A DNA stretch of 43,579 bases. Origin: an uncultured bacterium (GTDB lineage: Bacteria > Verrucomicrobiota > Kiritimatiellia > UBA8416 > CAMZLY01). Positions 8,688 through 18,227 of this stretch are shown here, one piece after another (position 1 is the first letter of the stretch; every line of letters begins with the position of its first letter). The position numbers and the translations under genes are program-made. The stretch lies in contig CAMZLY010000150.1 of NCBI GenBank assembly GCA_947311825.1, positions 1-43,579 of the forward strand, given 5' to 3'. The notes beneath the pieces are model-generated. The model was not told the origin of the DNA. It made no database searches and worked only from the letters and a program-made list of their open reading frames with translations.

Positions 8688-9650
8688 ATGAGAGCACTTT
8701 CAGGAATACAACCGTCAGGAAAACTGCATATCGGAAACTATTTTGGGATGATGCTTCCGGCTATTGAGCTACAAAATCAGGGTGAAGCATTTTACTTTAT
8801 AGCCAACTACCATGCACTAACCTCCGTTTCCGACCCCAACAAATTACGCGAAGACACCTTAGATGTCGCACTAACATTCCTTGCCTGCGGACTAGATCCT
8901 GAAAAAGCGGTATTCTACCGGCAAAGTGACATACCGGAAATCAACGAATTAGCTTGGATACTTTCCATAGTTACCCCCATGGGGCTGCTTGAACGCTGTC
9001 ATTCCTATAAAGATAAAATTGCTAAAGGTATTCCGGCAAACCATGCACTCTTCGCCTACCCCGTTCTAATGGCTGCTGATATTTTATCTGTACAATCCAC
9101 TACTGTACCTGTTGGCAAGGATCAAAAACAACATGTAGAAGTAACCCGCGATATTGCAATAAAGTTCAACAACCAGTTTGGAAAAGTTTTCACCATACCC
9201 GAAGCAGCTATTCGTTCAGAAGTCGCAATAGTGCCAGGTATTGATGGACAAAAAATGTCTAAATCTTACGACAATCACATTGAAATATTCGGTGCCAAGA
9301 AAGCTACAAAAAAACGAATCATGAAAATTGTAACCGATTGTGCCGAACTAGAAGACGTAAAAAATCCAGACACCTGCAACGTAGTAGCCTTATATAAACT
9401 ATTTGCATCAGACACAGACATTGCAACTATGGAAGAGCATTACAAAGCTGGCGGATATGGATATGGAACAGCTAAAAAAGTACTGTTTGAAGCAATGTGG
9501 GAATATTTTGCACCATTTAGAGAAAAACGTGAAGAACTTGAAAATAATTTGGACTATGTGGAATCGGTTTTACAAGACGGTGCAACCCGTGCACGCACTG
9601 AACTCACAAAAACACTTGATGCAGCACGCAAAGCCGTAGGACTCTGCTAA
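8688..9650 (+). CDS. trpS: tryptophanyl-tRNA synthetase
   Basis: SGIQPSGKLHIGNYFG and KMSKSYDN class I signatures. Confidence 0.97.
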   Translation: MRALSGIQPSGKLHIGNYFGMMLPAIELQNQGEAFYFIANYHALTSVSDPNKLREDTLDVALTFLACGLDPEKAVFYRQSDIPEINELAWILSIVTPMGLLERCHSYKDKIAKGIPANHALFAYPVLMAADILSVQSTTVPVGKDQKQHVEVTRDIAIKFNNQFGKVFTIPEAAIRSEVAIVPGIDGQKMSKSYDNHIEIFGAKKATKKRIMKIVTDCAELEDVKNPDTCNVVALYKLFASDTDIATMEEHYKAGGYGYGTAKKVLFEAMWEYFAPFREKREELENNLDYVESVLQDGATRARTELTKTLDAARKAVGLC

Positions 9651-9653
9651 TAA

Positions 9654-9691
9654 AGTTATCAGTAACTTGTTATAACTGATGACTGATAACT
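9654..9691. repeat. ACTGATAACT word repeat forming a 10-bp inverted repeat upstream of scpA
   Basis: AGTTATCAGT (9654-9663) and ACTGATAACT (9682-9691) are exact reverse complements. Confidence 0.8.
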
Positions 9692-9706
9692 GAAAGCTTT
9701 AAAAAA

Positions 9707-10528
9707 ATGGCAACAACTGACTACAAAGTAGAATTAGAGGTGTTTGAAGGTCCCCTAGACCTACTGCTTTACCTAATCAAAAAAGATGAAGTTGATATAT
9801 ATGATATCCCTATTGAAAAGGTAACGGCTCAATATATGGAATACCTTAACCTAATGCGTATGCTTGATCTTAATATCGCCGGCGAATTCATTGTTATGGC
9901 GGCAACATTAATGCTAATTAAAAGTCGTATGCTACTTCCCGTAGAAGAGCGTACCGACGAAGAAGATGAAGAAGAAGGTGACGATCCACGCTGGGAACTG
10001 GTAAGGCAGCTTGTAGAATATAAAAAATTTAAAGATGCCGCCGGACGACTACAGGATAACGAGCTACACCAAGAAGATATTTTCGGCATTGGCGGACAAG
10101 TCTTATCATTGGCATCTGACGAAAGCAGTGTCGTTCTCCACGATGTAAGTATCTTTGATCTCATTGCGGCCTTTGATGACGTAATAAAAAATGCCGTAAC
10201 TAACGAAATCGGTGAAATTGTCGGGGACAGTATTACTGTCGCAGATAAGATTGATTACATTCTAAACATTGTCAAAGAAAAGGAAACAGTATCTTTCATC
10301 TCACTTTTCAAGGGAGAAGAAACACGCAATGGTATAATCTGTACATTTCTGGCTCTATTGGAACTTACCCGCTTACGGCAACTTGATTTAAAACAAAGTA
10401 ATACTTTTGGCGAAATCTTGATTTCAGGAACTGACGAAGAGAAAGAACTTAACGACACAAAAAATGAGGCCATAATCGAAACTCAAGAAGAATTGCAACT
10501 GGAGAACAACAATGAAGAAAATACCTGA
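9707..10528 (+). CDS. scpA: segregation and condensation protein A
   Basis: YKVELEVFEGPLDLLLYLIKKDEVDIYDIPIEKVTAQYMEYL is the ScpA/kleisin N-terminus. Confidence 0.95.
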   Translation: MATTDYKVELEVFEGPLDLLLYLIKKDEVDIYDIPIEKVTAQYMEYLNLMRMLDLNIAGEFIVMAATLMLIKSRMLLPVEERTDEEDEEEGDDPRWELVRQLVEYKKFKDAAGRLQDNELHQEDIFGIGGQVLSLASDESSVVLHDVSIFDLIAAFDDVIKNAVTNEIGEIVGDSITVADKIDYILNIVKEKETVSFISLFKGEETRNGIICTFLALLELTRLRQLDLKQSNTFGEILISGTDEEKELNDTKNEAIIETQEELQLENNNEENT

Positions 10529-11288
10529 ACTTAAACAAATTATTGGCTCTATGATTTTTGCGAATAAGCGACCATTAACTATTCGCGAAATAAGACGCTG
10601 TATAGTTGAAGTAGCTGAAGAACATGGCGAAGAAATAAAAATTTTTACCGACGTCAAAAATGCCGATATAAAAAATGCACTGGAAGAATTGGTCAAAGAA
10701 CTTGAATTACACCATGTCGGATTCACCATCAAAGAAGTAGCCGGCGGATACCGCCTACAAAGTGATGCCGACTGCGGTATTTGGCTAAAACACATGCTCG
10801 CCATTGACAAGCCCCATCGCCTATCCCGCCCAGCCCTAGAAACTCTTGCCATCATCGCCTACCGCCAACCAGTTGCTCGCTCAGAAATTGAAGGTGTCCG
10901 CGGGGTTGCCGTTGGACACATGATAAAAACACTAATGGAAATGCAGCTGGTAAAAATTGTAGGACGTAGCGATCTACCGGGACGACCACTACTATACGGA
11001 ACGTCACATACATTCCTAGAACATTTTGGACTTAAAGATCTAAAAGAGCTTAATCAAATCGAGCCAATGCTGGTATCTACCGATCTCGGCAAAAAAAAGA
11101 AAAACGATAAGCCAGATGCCGACAACCAAGAACTAGCATTTGAAGACGATGTCGAAGAAATAATAGAAGAAGTTTTAATAAAACCAAAAAAACTAGAAAT
11201 AGCAAGCCTCCCCGAAAAAGATAAGCCTGATCCGACCGATCAGACAAATCCGACCGATCAGACAGATCCGTCCGATACTGATAAATAA
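10512..11288 (+). CDS. scpB: segregation and condensation protein B
   Basis: RPALETLAIIAYRQPVARSEIEGVRGV is the ScpB signature; 17-bp overlap with scpA. Confidence 0.95.
   Translation: MKKIPELKQIIGSMIFANKRPLTIREIRRCIVEVAEEHGEEIKIFTDVKNADIKNALEELVKELELHHVGFTIKEVAGGYRLQSDADCGIWLKHMLAIDKPHRLSRPALETLAIIAYRQPVARSEIEGVRGVAVGHMIKTLMEMQLVKIVGRSDLPGRPLLYGTSHTFLEHFGLKDLKELNQIEPMLVSTDLGKKKKNDKPDADNQELAFEDDVEEIIEEVLIKPKKLEIASLPEKDKPDPTDQTNPTDQTDPSDTDK
11229..11280. repeat. 18-bp in-frame tandem repeat in the 3' end of scpB (ATCCGACCGATCAGACAA)
   Basis: Units at 11230-11247 and 11248-11265 plus a partial at 11266-11276; encodes DPTDQT-NPTDQT-DPSDTD. Confidence 0.9.
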
Positions 11289-11315
11289 CAACTGATAACT
11301 ATAAACTATATAAAC

Positions 11316-12176
11316 ATGAAAAAACTAAGCATCATAGGCCTTGGACTAATGGGCGGCTCACTCGGACTTGCGGCAAAACGCTGTAATATTGCCGATGAAG
11401 TATGCGGCTATGCACGTCGTGAAGAGACCCGTATCCAAGCACTGGAAATGAAGGCTGTTGACTCTACAACCGACTCCATATTAGAGTCAATCAAAGATGC
11501 TAATATCGTAATCTTCTGCCTGCCCGTCCTTACCATCTGTGATTTCATCAAAAAATCAGCAAACGCCTTTGCTCCAAACTGTATTGTTACAGACGTAGGT
11601 AGTACAAAATCCGAAATAATGAACACCGTATCACCTTTATTCCAAGACTCTAACGCCGAATTTATAGGAAGCCACCCTATTGCAGGATCAGATGAGACAG
11701 GACTGGCTGCCGCAACTATTGACCTTTATCAAGATGCAATGGTAGTTATAACCCCCCCTAAAAAAACTAGTAACAAAACAGAAGAACTAGTAAATTTCTG
11801 GGAGAATCTAGGTTCAATAACATCAATAATGAACGCTAAACAGCACGATCAGATAATGGCTAAAACGAGCCACCTCCCGCACATAATAGCTGCTATTCTA
11901 GTTGATACAGTACTCAATCCAAACAATAACAATCATGAACCAAACAACACGGCATCATTTTGTGGCGGTGGTTTTCTAGATACTACACGCATTGCCGGAG
12001 GTTCTGCGGAAATATGGTACGACATAGTAAAAAGCAATAAAACCTCCATAATCGAGGAACTTAACACCTTTTCATCTGTTATAAATAACTTTCAAACAGA
12101 CTTAGAAAATGATAACTTTGAAAAAATACGAACTTTTTTAGCCGATAACATGGAGAGAAGAAAAAAGATTAAGTAG
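11316..12176 (+). CDS. tyrA: prephenate dehydrogenase
   Basis: LSIIGLGLMGGSLGLAAKR, IGSHPIAGSDETGLAAA, LPHIIAA, GGGFLDTTRIAGGSAEIWYDI. Confidence 0.93.
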   Translation: MKKLSIIGLGLMGGSLGLAAKRCNIADEVCGYARREETRIQALEMKAVDSTTDSILESIKDANIVIFCLPVLTICDFIKKSANAFAPNCIVTDVGSTKSEIMNTVSPLFQDSNAEFIGSHPIAGSDETGLAAATIDLYQDAMVVITPPKKTSNKTEELVNFWENLGSITSIMNAKQHDQIMAKTSHLPHIIAAILVDTVLNPNNNNHEPNNTASFCGGGFLDTTRIAGGSAEIWYDIVKSNKTSIIEELNTFSSVINNFQTDLENDNFEKIRTFLADNMERRKKIK

Positions 12177-12250
12177 TTACCTATCTCTAAGAGGTAACAC
12201 CCTAGCAAGCTACAAAAAACTGCTGGACACTTAAATAAGGACTTAAACAA

Positions 12251-13591
12251 ATGAGCATAACAATTACGCCATCAAAAAAAATAAATGGAATCATTGAAGT
12301 ACCCGGAGATAAAAGCATTTCGCATCGCCTTGCAATGCTCTGCGCTCTGGCAAACGGAACATCAGAAATTAATAATTTCTTATGCAGCGAAGACTGTCTT
12401 AACACCTTACATGCCGTTGAAAAACTAGGTGCAAAAATCAAGCAACAAGACAAACATATAACTATTACCGGTACGGGCGGTAAATTCACCCAACCATCAC
12501 GCTACTTAGATATGGGTAACTCAGGAACCGGTATGCGACTACTCTGCGGTCTACTTGCCGGACAAGGCTTCTCCGCAACACTTATCGGTGACGAATCCCT
12601 TTCGTCAAGACCAATGAAAAGAATCAGCTCCCCATTAGAACTTATGGGAGCAAAAATAGAACTAACCGGTGACCGAGGCTGTGCCCCCATTAAAATTACC
12701 GGAGGAATATTAAATGGCATAACCTACTCGCTACCAATGGCTTCTGCACAGGTAAAGTCCGCAATATTACTTGCCGGACTATTCGCAAAAGGCACAACAG
12801 AAGTAATTGAGCCAAAAGAAACTCGTGATCACACAGAACAAATATTTAAAGCTATGGGAATACCTGTCAGAATAGACGGCCTTTCAGTTTCTATCATAGG
12901 CTATGCCGGAGGTTCAATTCCACTAACACCCGGCAACTGGCAAGTACCAGGAGACTTCTCATCTGCAGCCTTCTGGATTACCGCTGCCGCTTGTCGTAAA
13001 GGTGCAACCGTAACCATAAAAAATGTCGGACTAAATAAACGCCGCACAGCCTTGGTTGACGTTCTGCGTCGTATGGGTACTGATATTGAATGCATCCCTC
13101 ATGATACCGACAACTGCGAACCCATTGGCAATATAACTGTAAAAGGCAATCAACTATCCGGCACCGAAATATCCGGCAACGAGATACCAAACCTTATCGA
13201 CGAGCTACCACTAGTAGCCGTTGCCGGAGCTTTAGCCACCGGTAAAACTATTATTAGTGATGCCGCTGAACTCAGAGTAAAAGAAACCGACCGCATTGCA
13301 ACAGTTGCCACAAACCTGAAAAAACTGGGCGTTGCCGTAGAAGAAAAAGCTGACGGTATGATTATAACCGGCCCTAATAAAATCAACGGCAATATAACTC
13401 TGGATAGTTACGGAGATCATCGCATCGCCATGGCTATGGCTGTTTTATCACAACATGCTAATGCACCAGTACAGATAAACAACACTGACTGCATTGCCAC
13501 ATCTTACCCTGATTTTGAGAAAGACTTAATTTCATTAACCCAAACAAATCGGTCCAATCAGTCAGATCGGACAGATAATAACAGTTTATAA
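12251..13591 (+). CDS. aroA: 3-phosphoshikimate 1-carboxyvinyltransferase (EPSP synthase)
   Basis: GDKSISHRLAMLCALANG, LDMGNSGTGMRLL, KETDRIA, YGDHRIAMAMAV. C-terminal tail QTNRSNQSDRTDNNSL is repeat-derived. Confidence 0.97.
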   Translation: MSITITPSKKINGIIEVPGDKSISHRLAMLCALANGTSEINNFLCSEDCLNTLHAVEKLGAKIKQQDKHITITGTGGKFTQPSRYLDMGNSGTGMRLLCGLLAGQGFSATLIGDESLSSRPMKRISSPLELMGAKIELTGDRGCAPIKITGGILNGITYSLPMASAQVKSAILLAGLFAKGTTEVIEPKETRDHTEQIFKAMGIPVRIDGLSVSIIGYAGGSIPLTPGNWQVPGDFSSAAFWITAAACRKGATVTIKNVGLNKRRTALVDVLRRMGTDIECIPHDTDNCEPIGNITVKGNQLSGTEISGNEIPNLIDELPLVAVAGALATGKTIISDAAELRVKETDRIATVATNLKKLGVAVEEKADGMIITGPNKINGNITLDSYGDHRIAMAMAVLSQHANAPVQINNTDCIATSYPDFEKDLISLTQTNRSNQSDRTDNNSL

Positions 13592-13704
13592 CACTAACCA
13601 AAAGGAGGTAGAAGTCAGAAACCAGAAGTCAAAACAACCGGCAACGCTTTACATAGCAATGCAGATGTACCAACAACTCACAACTGATAACTGACAACTT
13701 TAAA

Positions 13705-14361
13705 ATGAACAATGTAATCGCAATAGACGGGCCAGCCGCATCAGGAAAATCAACCGTAGCCAAGCGTGTTGCAAAGATAACAGGAGGTCTATACGTAGAT
13801 TCCGGTGCACTCTACCGAGCAATAACTTGGCAAGCACTACAAGAAAACATTGATACCACAAACTTCGCTGCAAATGCTAAACTTGCACAATCAATCCAGC
13901 CAGACTTTTTCGTGCAAGATAATGCTGTTTGCTTTAAAATAGGCGGACAGGAACTTAACGAGGAACTACGAACACCGGACATCAATCATCATGTAAGTTT
14001 TATCGCCGCTACCCCGGAAGCAAGAGATGTAGTTGTTGCATGGCTCCGAAAAATGCCGGAACTAGGCAACCTTGTAATGGAAGGCCGTGATATTGGGACT
14101 GCCGTATTCCCAAATGCAAAAAATAAATTTTACCTCGATGCTTCACCGGAAGAACGAGCCAAGCGACGTCATGCAGAACAAGCCAGCAACGAAGGCAAAC
14201 AAAGTATAACCGAGATTAACTCATCATTACAACGTCGCGATAAAATAGACAGTAGCCGTAAAAAAGATCCATTAAAAATTGCCGATGATGCCATAACAAT
14301 TGATTCAACAGGCAAAAGTATTGACGATGTAGTCGATATTATTTGCAAAAACAGTAAATAA
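13705..14361 (+). CDS. cmk: cytidylate kinase
   Basis: VIAIDGPAASGKSTVAKRVAK, YVDSGALYRAITW, EGRDIGTAVFPNA. Confidence 0.97.
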   Translation: MNNVIAIDGPAASGKSTVAKRVAKITGGLYVDSGALYRAITWQALQENIDTTNFAANAKLAQSIQPDFFVQDNAVCFKIGGQELNEELRTPDINHHVSFIAATPEARDVVVAWLRKMPELGNLVMEGRDIGTAVFPNAKNKFYLDASPEERAKRRHAEQASNEGKQSITEINSSLQRRDKIDSSRKKDPLKIADDAITIDSTGKSIDDVVDIICKNSK

Positions 14362-14376
14362 ACAGATCAAAAGATT

Positions 14377-15138
14377 ATGAGCTGGACCTGCCCGCACCAA
14401 ATAAAAAGTAACTTCTGTAATTTACAGAGAATTGAATGTAAACCCGGCGTAGGTGGATGTGTTTTGGCAAAGAAATTTAATTTTGTTGAAGACAATATAA
14501 CAAAACAACAAAATCTATGCCCATTATGCGACAACAACAGCTCAATATTTTATCAGAACAACAAACAACTTTATTATCAATGTAAAAATTGCTATGGAAT
14601 ATTTGTCCCACCGGATCAACGCCCGAATAGAGAATCTGAGCTAACTCGCTACGAACAGCATAATAATAATGTCGAAGATGCTGGCTATCAAAAGTTTGTA
14701 TTCCCTATTACATCATCCATAATGCGTGATTTTCCCACAAATAGTACAGGTTTAGATTTCGGTGCAGGTACAGGCCCGGTAATTTCAAAAATATTAGATG
14801 ACAACAATTATTCCATAAAACAGTATGACCCATTCTTTCATAATCACCCAGAATTACTAAATAATAAGTACAACTATATCGCCTGCTGTGAAGTAATTGA
14901 ACATTTCTATAATCCAAATAAAGAATTCAAACTTCTAAACAATCTACTACTTCCAGACGGTAAACTATACTGCATGACTGATATATATAATAAAACCATC
15001 AACTTTGACAAATGGTACTACAAAAACGATCCGACACACGTGTTTATTTATCAACAAGAAACAATAAACTGGATAAAAGATAATTTTAGTTTCTCAAAGG
15101 TCACAATCGATAAACGGTTAATTACGTGGGAAAAGTAA
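14377..15138 (+). CDS. Cys-rich N-terminal domain fused to class I SAM-dependent methyltransferase
   Basis: N-terminal CPHQ..C..C..C cluster, second cluster CPLCDN..YQCKNCYGIF, and motif TGLDFGAGTGPVISKIL. Confidence 0.8.
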   Translation: MSWTCPHQIKSNFCNLQRIECKPGVGGCVLAKKFNFVEDNITKQQNLCPLCDNNSSIFYQNNKQLYYQCKNCYGIFVPPDQRPNRESELTRYEQHNNNVEDAGYQKFVFPITSSIMRDFPTNSTGLDFGAGTGPVISKILDDNNYSIKQYDPFFHNHPELLNNKYNYIACCEVIEHFYNPNKEFKLLNNLLLPDGKLYCMTDIYNKTINFDKWYYKNDPTHVFIYQQETINWIKDNFSFSKVTIDKRLITWEK

Positions 15139-15169
15139 ACTTATTGACAACACCACATACATATTTTAA

Positions 15170-15487
15170 CTTGAATACAGATACAAACAACTTCGTAGTG
15201 GAGAAATTAGCGTTGCCGACAAAAAAGCAAGAACAGGCTCTCTCTCATCATACAAAAAAGCTCCTCTTGTCATGGGGATCTTTTCAGGCACAGAAAAACT
15301 CAACAATGAACTGGCCTTCGTAATCGAAGAAGCCGACACCCCTCTCGCAATCTGCTCATCTTCAGGACGCATGGGGCATTCCACAAGCCTGGGCAACTGC
15401 GATCTTGCAACATTAGTTGCAAAAGGTGCGGCCCTAGCTGATGCCGCGGCTACGCAGGCAGCTAATCTTGTAAAAACAGACAGGTAA
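15170..15487 (+). pseudogene. C-terminal remnant of a UPF0280/COG2122 (ApbE-like) protein
   Basis: Open frame from 15170 has no obvious start and translates ...VMGIFSGTEKLNN...LAICSSSGRMGHSTSLGNCDLATLVAKGAALADAAATQAANLVKTDR, resembling the conserved TSSGTxGHSxSxGxAD...ALADAAAT core. The N-terminal part of the family is missing. Confidence 0.6.
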
Positions 15488-15681
15488 ACGATGTCCCAGT
15501 AGTCAACCCCGTATCCATAAGCTTAATCCTCACAATAAACGGCACAAATATCGGCCCAGAGAACCGATTTCCACCCCCGTACAGTGCTCTTGACAACGGT
15601 GTTCTGCACCGTTCCCTGTCACAACTCATCCCTACCGACCTTGTGTCGGTAGAGATAAAGATTTATAAAGAAAAATGATGA

Positions 15682-16818
15682 TTACTTTGCAAACAATCGC
15701 TTACCAGCAACCCAAGTTTCAACAACATCAATCTTATAATCATTATCAGGTCGCTTATAAACCGTAATCGAGGCCTCTTTCCCGACTTCGATTCCAAGTT
15801 TATCAGGTAACCCAACAGCCTTTGCCGACTGTATACTTGCAAGCGTCCAGCCTTGTGCATGAGATAAATCGGTAAGATTAACAACCTGCTCCACGCATTC
15901 ACGCAAATTACTTGAACTTCCGGCAAGATTTGGCGTTCCAGTAGCAACCAAACGCCCATTTGGTAATTTTTCAACATCACCATAAACCCCGGCCGGCATA
16001 CCACCTAGATCAACACAATCAGAAGTGATAACAGAACGCTCTAACCCTTTTGCGTGAATCATTGATGTCAGACATTCAGACGGCAAATGCTGACCATCCG
16101 AAATAAATGCCGCAAAAGTCTTTCTTGAAGCAAGCTGATACCAGATATAATTATTATGACGCTGAATCATATTATGTGCACCATTACCAAGATGAGTACT
16201 TAGCGTTACGCCAGCCTCAACCGCTCGATTCATTGACTCTCTATCAAGATCAGAATGTCCTATCGCAACAATAACACCGGATTCCACACACTTCTTTATG
16301 AAATCAATATTACCATCAACTTCAGGTGCAAGTGTAATATACCGTATCCTTCCACCACTAGCCTCTTGATACTGAACAAACTCATTCCAGTTCGCAGGAC
16401 GAACACAGTCCAACTTATGCACACCACGCGGGCCATCAACCTTAGAAATATATGGACCTTCTAGATGCAAACCTGGAATCGATTTCTCCAACTCAGAATC
16501 AGCATCAAGAGCTTTAGCTATTGAACGAAAAGATTGCAACAATGCTTCATGTGTATCGGTTATAACTGTCGGTATCCATAAGCCAACCCCCTGCTGAACA
16601 AACATATTATTTATTTCAGATAAAGCATCAGCATTATCATCAGTCATGCCCCATAAACTTTTACCACCATATCCATTTACCTGAATATCAAATAAAACAG
16701 GTCCTGCATACAGTTCTGTTTTAAATGAACTAGGATTAACGGCAACGATTTCATCACCGTTAATCTCAATATCAAATACCCCATCAAGTAGCGGCACATT
16801 TGCTGTAATCTTTGTCAT
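15682..16818 (-). CDS. nagA: N-acetylglucosamine-6-phosphate deacetylase
   Basis: FDIQVNGYGG, HLEGPYISKVDGPRGVHK, IGHSDLDRESMNRAVEAGVTLSTHLGNGAH, AFISDGQHLP. Confidence 0.88.
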   Translation of the reverse strand: MTKITANVPLLDGVFDIEINGDEIVAVNPSSFKTELYAGPVLFDIQVNGYGGKSLWGMTDDNADALSEINNMFVQQGVGLWIPTVITDTHEALLQSFRSIAKALDADSELEKSIPGLHLEGPYISKVDGPRGVHKLDCVRPANWNEFVQYQEASGGRIRYITLAPEVDGNIDFIKKCVESGVIVAIGHSDLDRESMNRAVEAGVTLSTHLGNGAHNMIQRHNNYIWYQLASRKTFAAFISDGQHLPSECLTSMIHAKGLERSVITSDCVDLGGMPAGVYGDVEKLPNGRLVATGTPNLAGSSSNLRECVEQVVNLTDLSHAQGWTLASIQSAKAVGLPDKLGIEVGKEASITVYKRPDNDYKIDVVETWVAGKRLFAK

Positions 16819-16835
16819 TTACAACCCCTTACAAG

Positions 16836-18095
16836 TTACACTAATTCCGCATGTGCATTTTCGCCATAAGTAATACGAGCCATCTGACCGTTATTAAGAA
16901 TAGATAAACGTGCTGCTTCCATAACAAGTTCATTAGAACTACTATTTGCAGGCGTTGCAATAATACGCTTCTCATCAACCTCTTTAATCATCTCTTGACG
17001 TTTTGCAAGGGATGCTGCATCGTCCATACCGTCAACCGCAGTTTCAATACGATGTGCCATAATCAAAGTTGCAACAACAGACTCATAACCATACCCTATC
17101 GGCTTATAACCTTCACCTTCCCAAGGTACTAAGCGATAAAAATCAGGATTAACATAATTAAATGTACTACCCGCACAACCAATACCCTCAAGATAACTAT
17201 GCGATACACCGCGGAACTGGTCGTTGTGCTTAATCATTCCCGTCTTACCTTCACCCTCACAATACATAGTTAAGCACTGCTCATTACTGCCCGCACCATC
17301 ATCAGGATAGCCAAGACCGTCAGTTACAGAAAGAATCCCACCATTTTCATAAATCACACGACCATTTGCCCACATATAGCCTTCATTACCATTTGGGAAC
17401 TTACCCTTAACCCCAGAAACACTTACTTCAACCGGTCTCAACCCCGTAATAAACTGAACCAAATCAACATAATGACAGCCAACATATACAAACGGGTCAG
17501 TACGATCCGCAGTAAACCAATTCTGGAAATTCGATGACCGATAGAAATACGGCTCAATCATTTTAGCCTCACCCATCACAAACTCACCAAAATTGCCAAG
17601 CTCATAATTGCGACGAGCCATTAAAGAACGCCGGTCAAAACGTTTATGATATTCAACTCCAACAAAAAGTCCCTTTTCGTAGGCTATTTTTTCAATTTCT
17701 TCTGCCTGTTCATATTCCAGTACCAAAGGCTTAACACATAAAATATGCTGATCATTCTTTAAAGCCTCCATCACAACCATATAATGAAGCTGATCAGGCA
17801 TTGCAACAACCACCAACTGACGTGGTGCCATAGATGCAATCACTTCTTTAAAAAGTTCAGGAAAATTCTTTGATGGATCCTCATTCTCATTTGGATATGC
17901 AGTAAATTCCTGCCCCGGAAACGCCTGCTTAAGCTCCTCAGATTCTTTCAAATCCTTCAACGGCGCACTATTCAATGCACATATATTTATTTTACTAACA
18001 ACACCTGCCCGTTGCAGATTGTACACCGAAGGCAATAACAAATCATTTGTTATCATTCCTCCACCAACTAATGTAAGTTCCAATGATTTTGACAT
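16836..18095 (-). CDS. Gfo/Idh/MocA family oxidoreductase
   Basis: VVVAMPDQLHYMVVMEALKNDQHILCVKPLVLEYEQAEEI, VEYHKRFDRRSLMARR. Confidence 0.85.
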   Translation of the reverse strand: MSKSLELTLVGGGMITNDLLLPSVYNLQRAGVVSKINICALNSAPLKDLKESEELKQAFPGQEFTAYPNENEDPSKNFPELFKEVIASMAPRQLVVVAMPDQLHYMVVMEALKNDQHILCVKPLVLEYEQAEEIEKIAYEKGLFVGVEYHKRFDRRSLMARRNYELGNFGEFVMGEAKMIEPYFYRSSNFQNWFTADRTDPFVYVGCHYVDLVQFITGLRPVEVSVSGVKGKFPNGNEGYMWANGRVIYENGGILSVTDGLGYPDDGAGSNEQCLTMYCEGEGKTGMIKHNDQFRGVSHSYLEGIGCAGSTFNYVNPDFYRLVPWEGEGYKPIGYGYESVVATLIMAHRIETAVDGMDDAASLAKRQEMIKEVDEKRIIATPANSSSNELVMEAARLSILNNGQMARITYGENAHAELV

Positions 18096-18227
18096 AATCT
18101 AAATCCCCTATATAATTCACATAATTTAAAAACATAACTTCTTTAATAAACCGCATTATAAAACCATATTACTGACAACAAGTACAGCCTCTTATTTGTA
18201 AAATTAAACACCGGTAGGGATCGAAAA

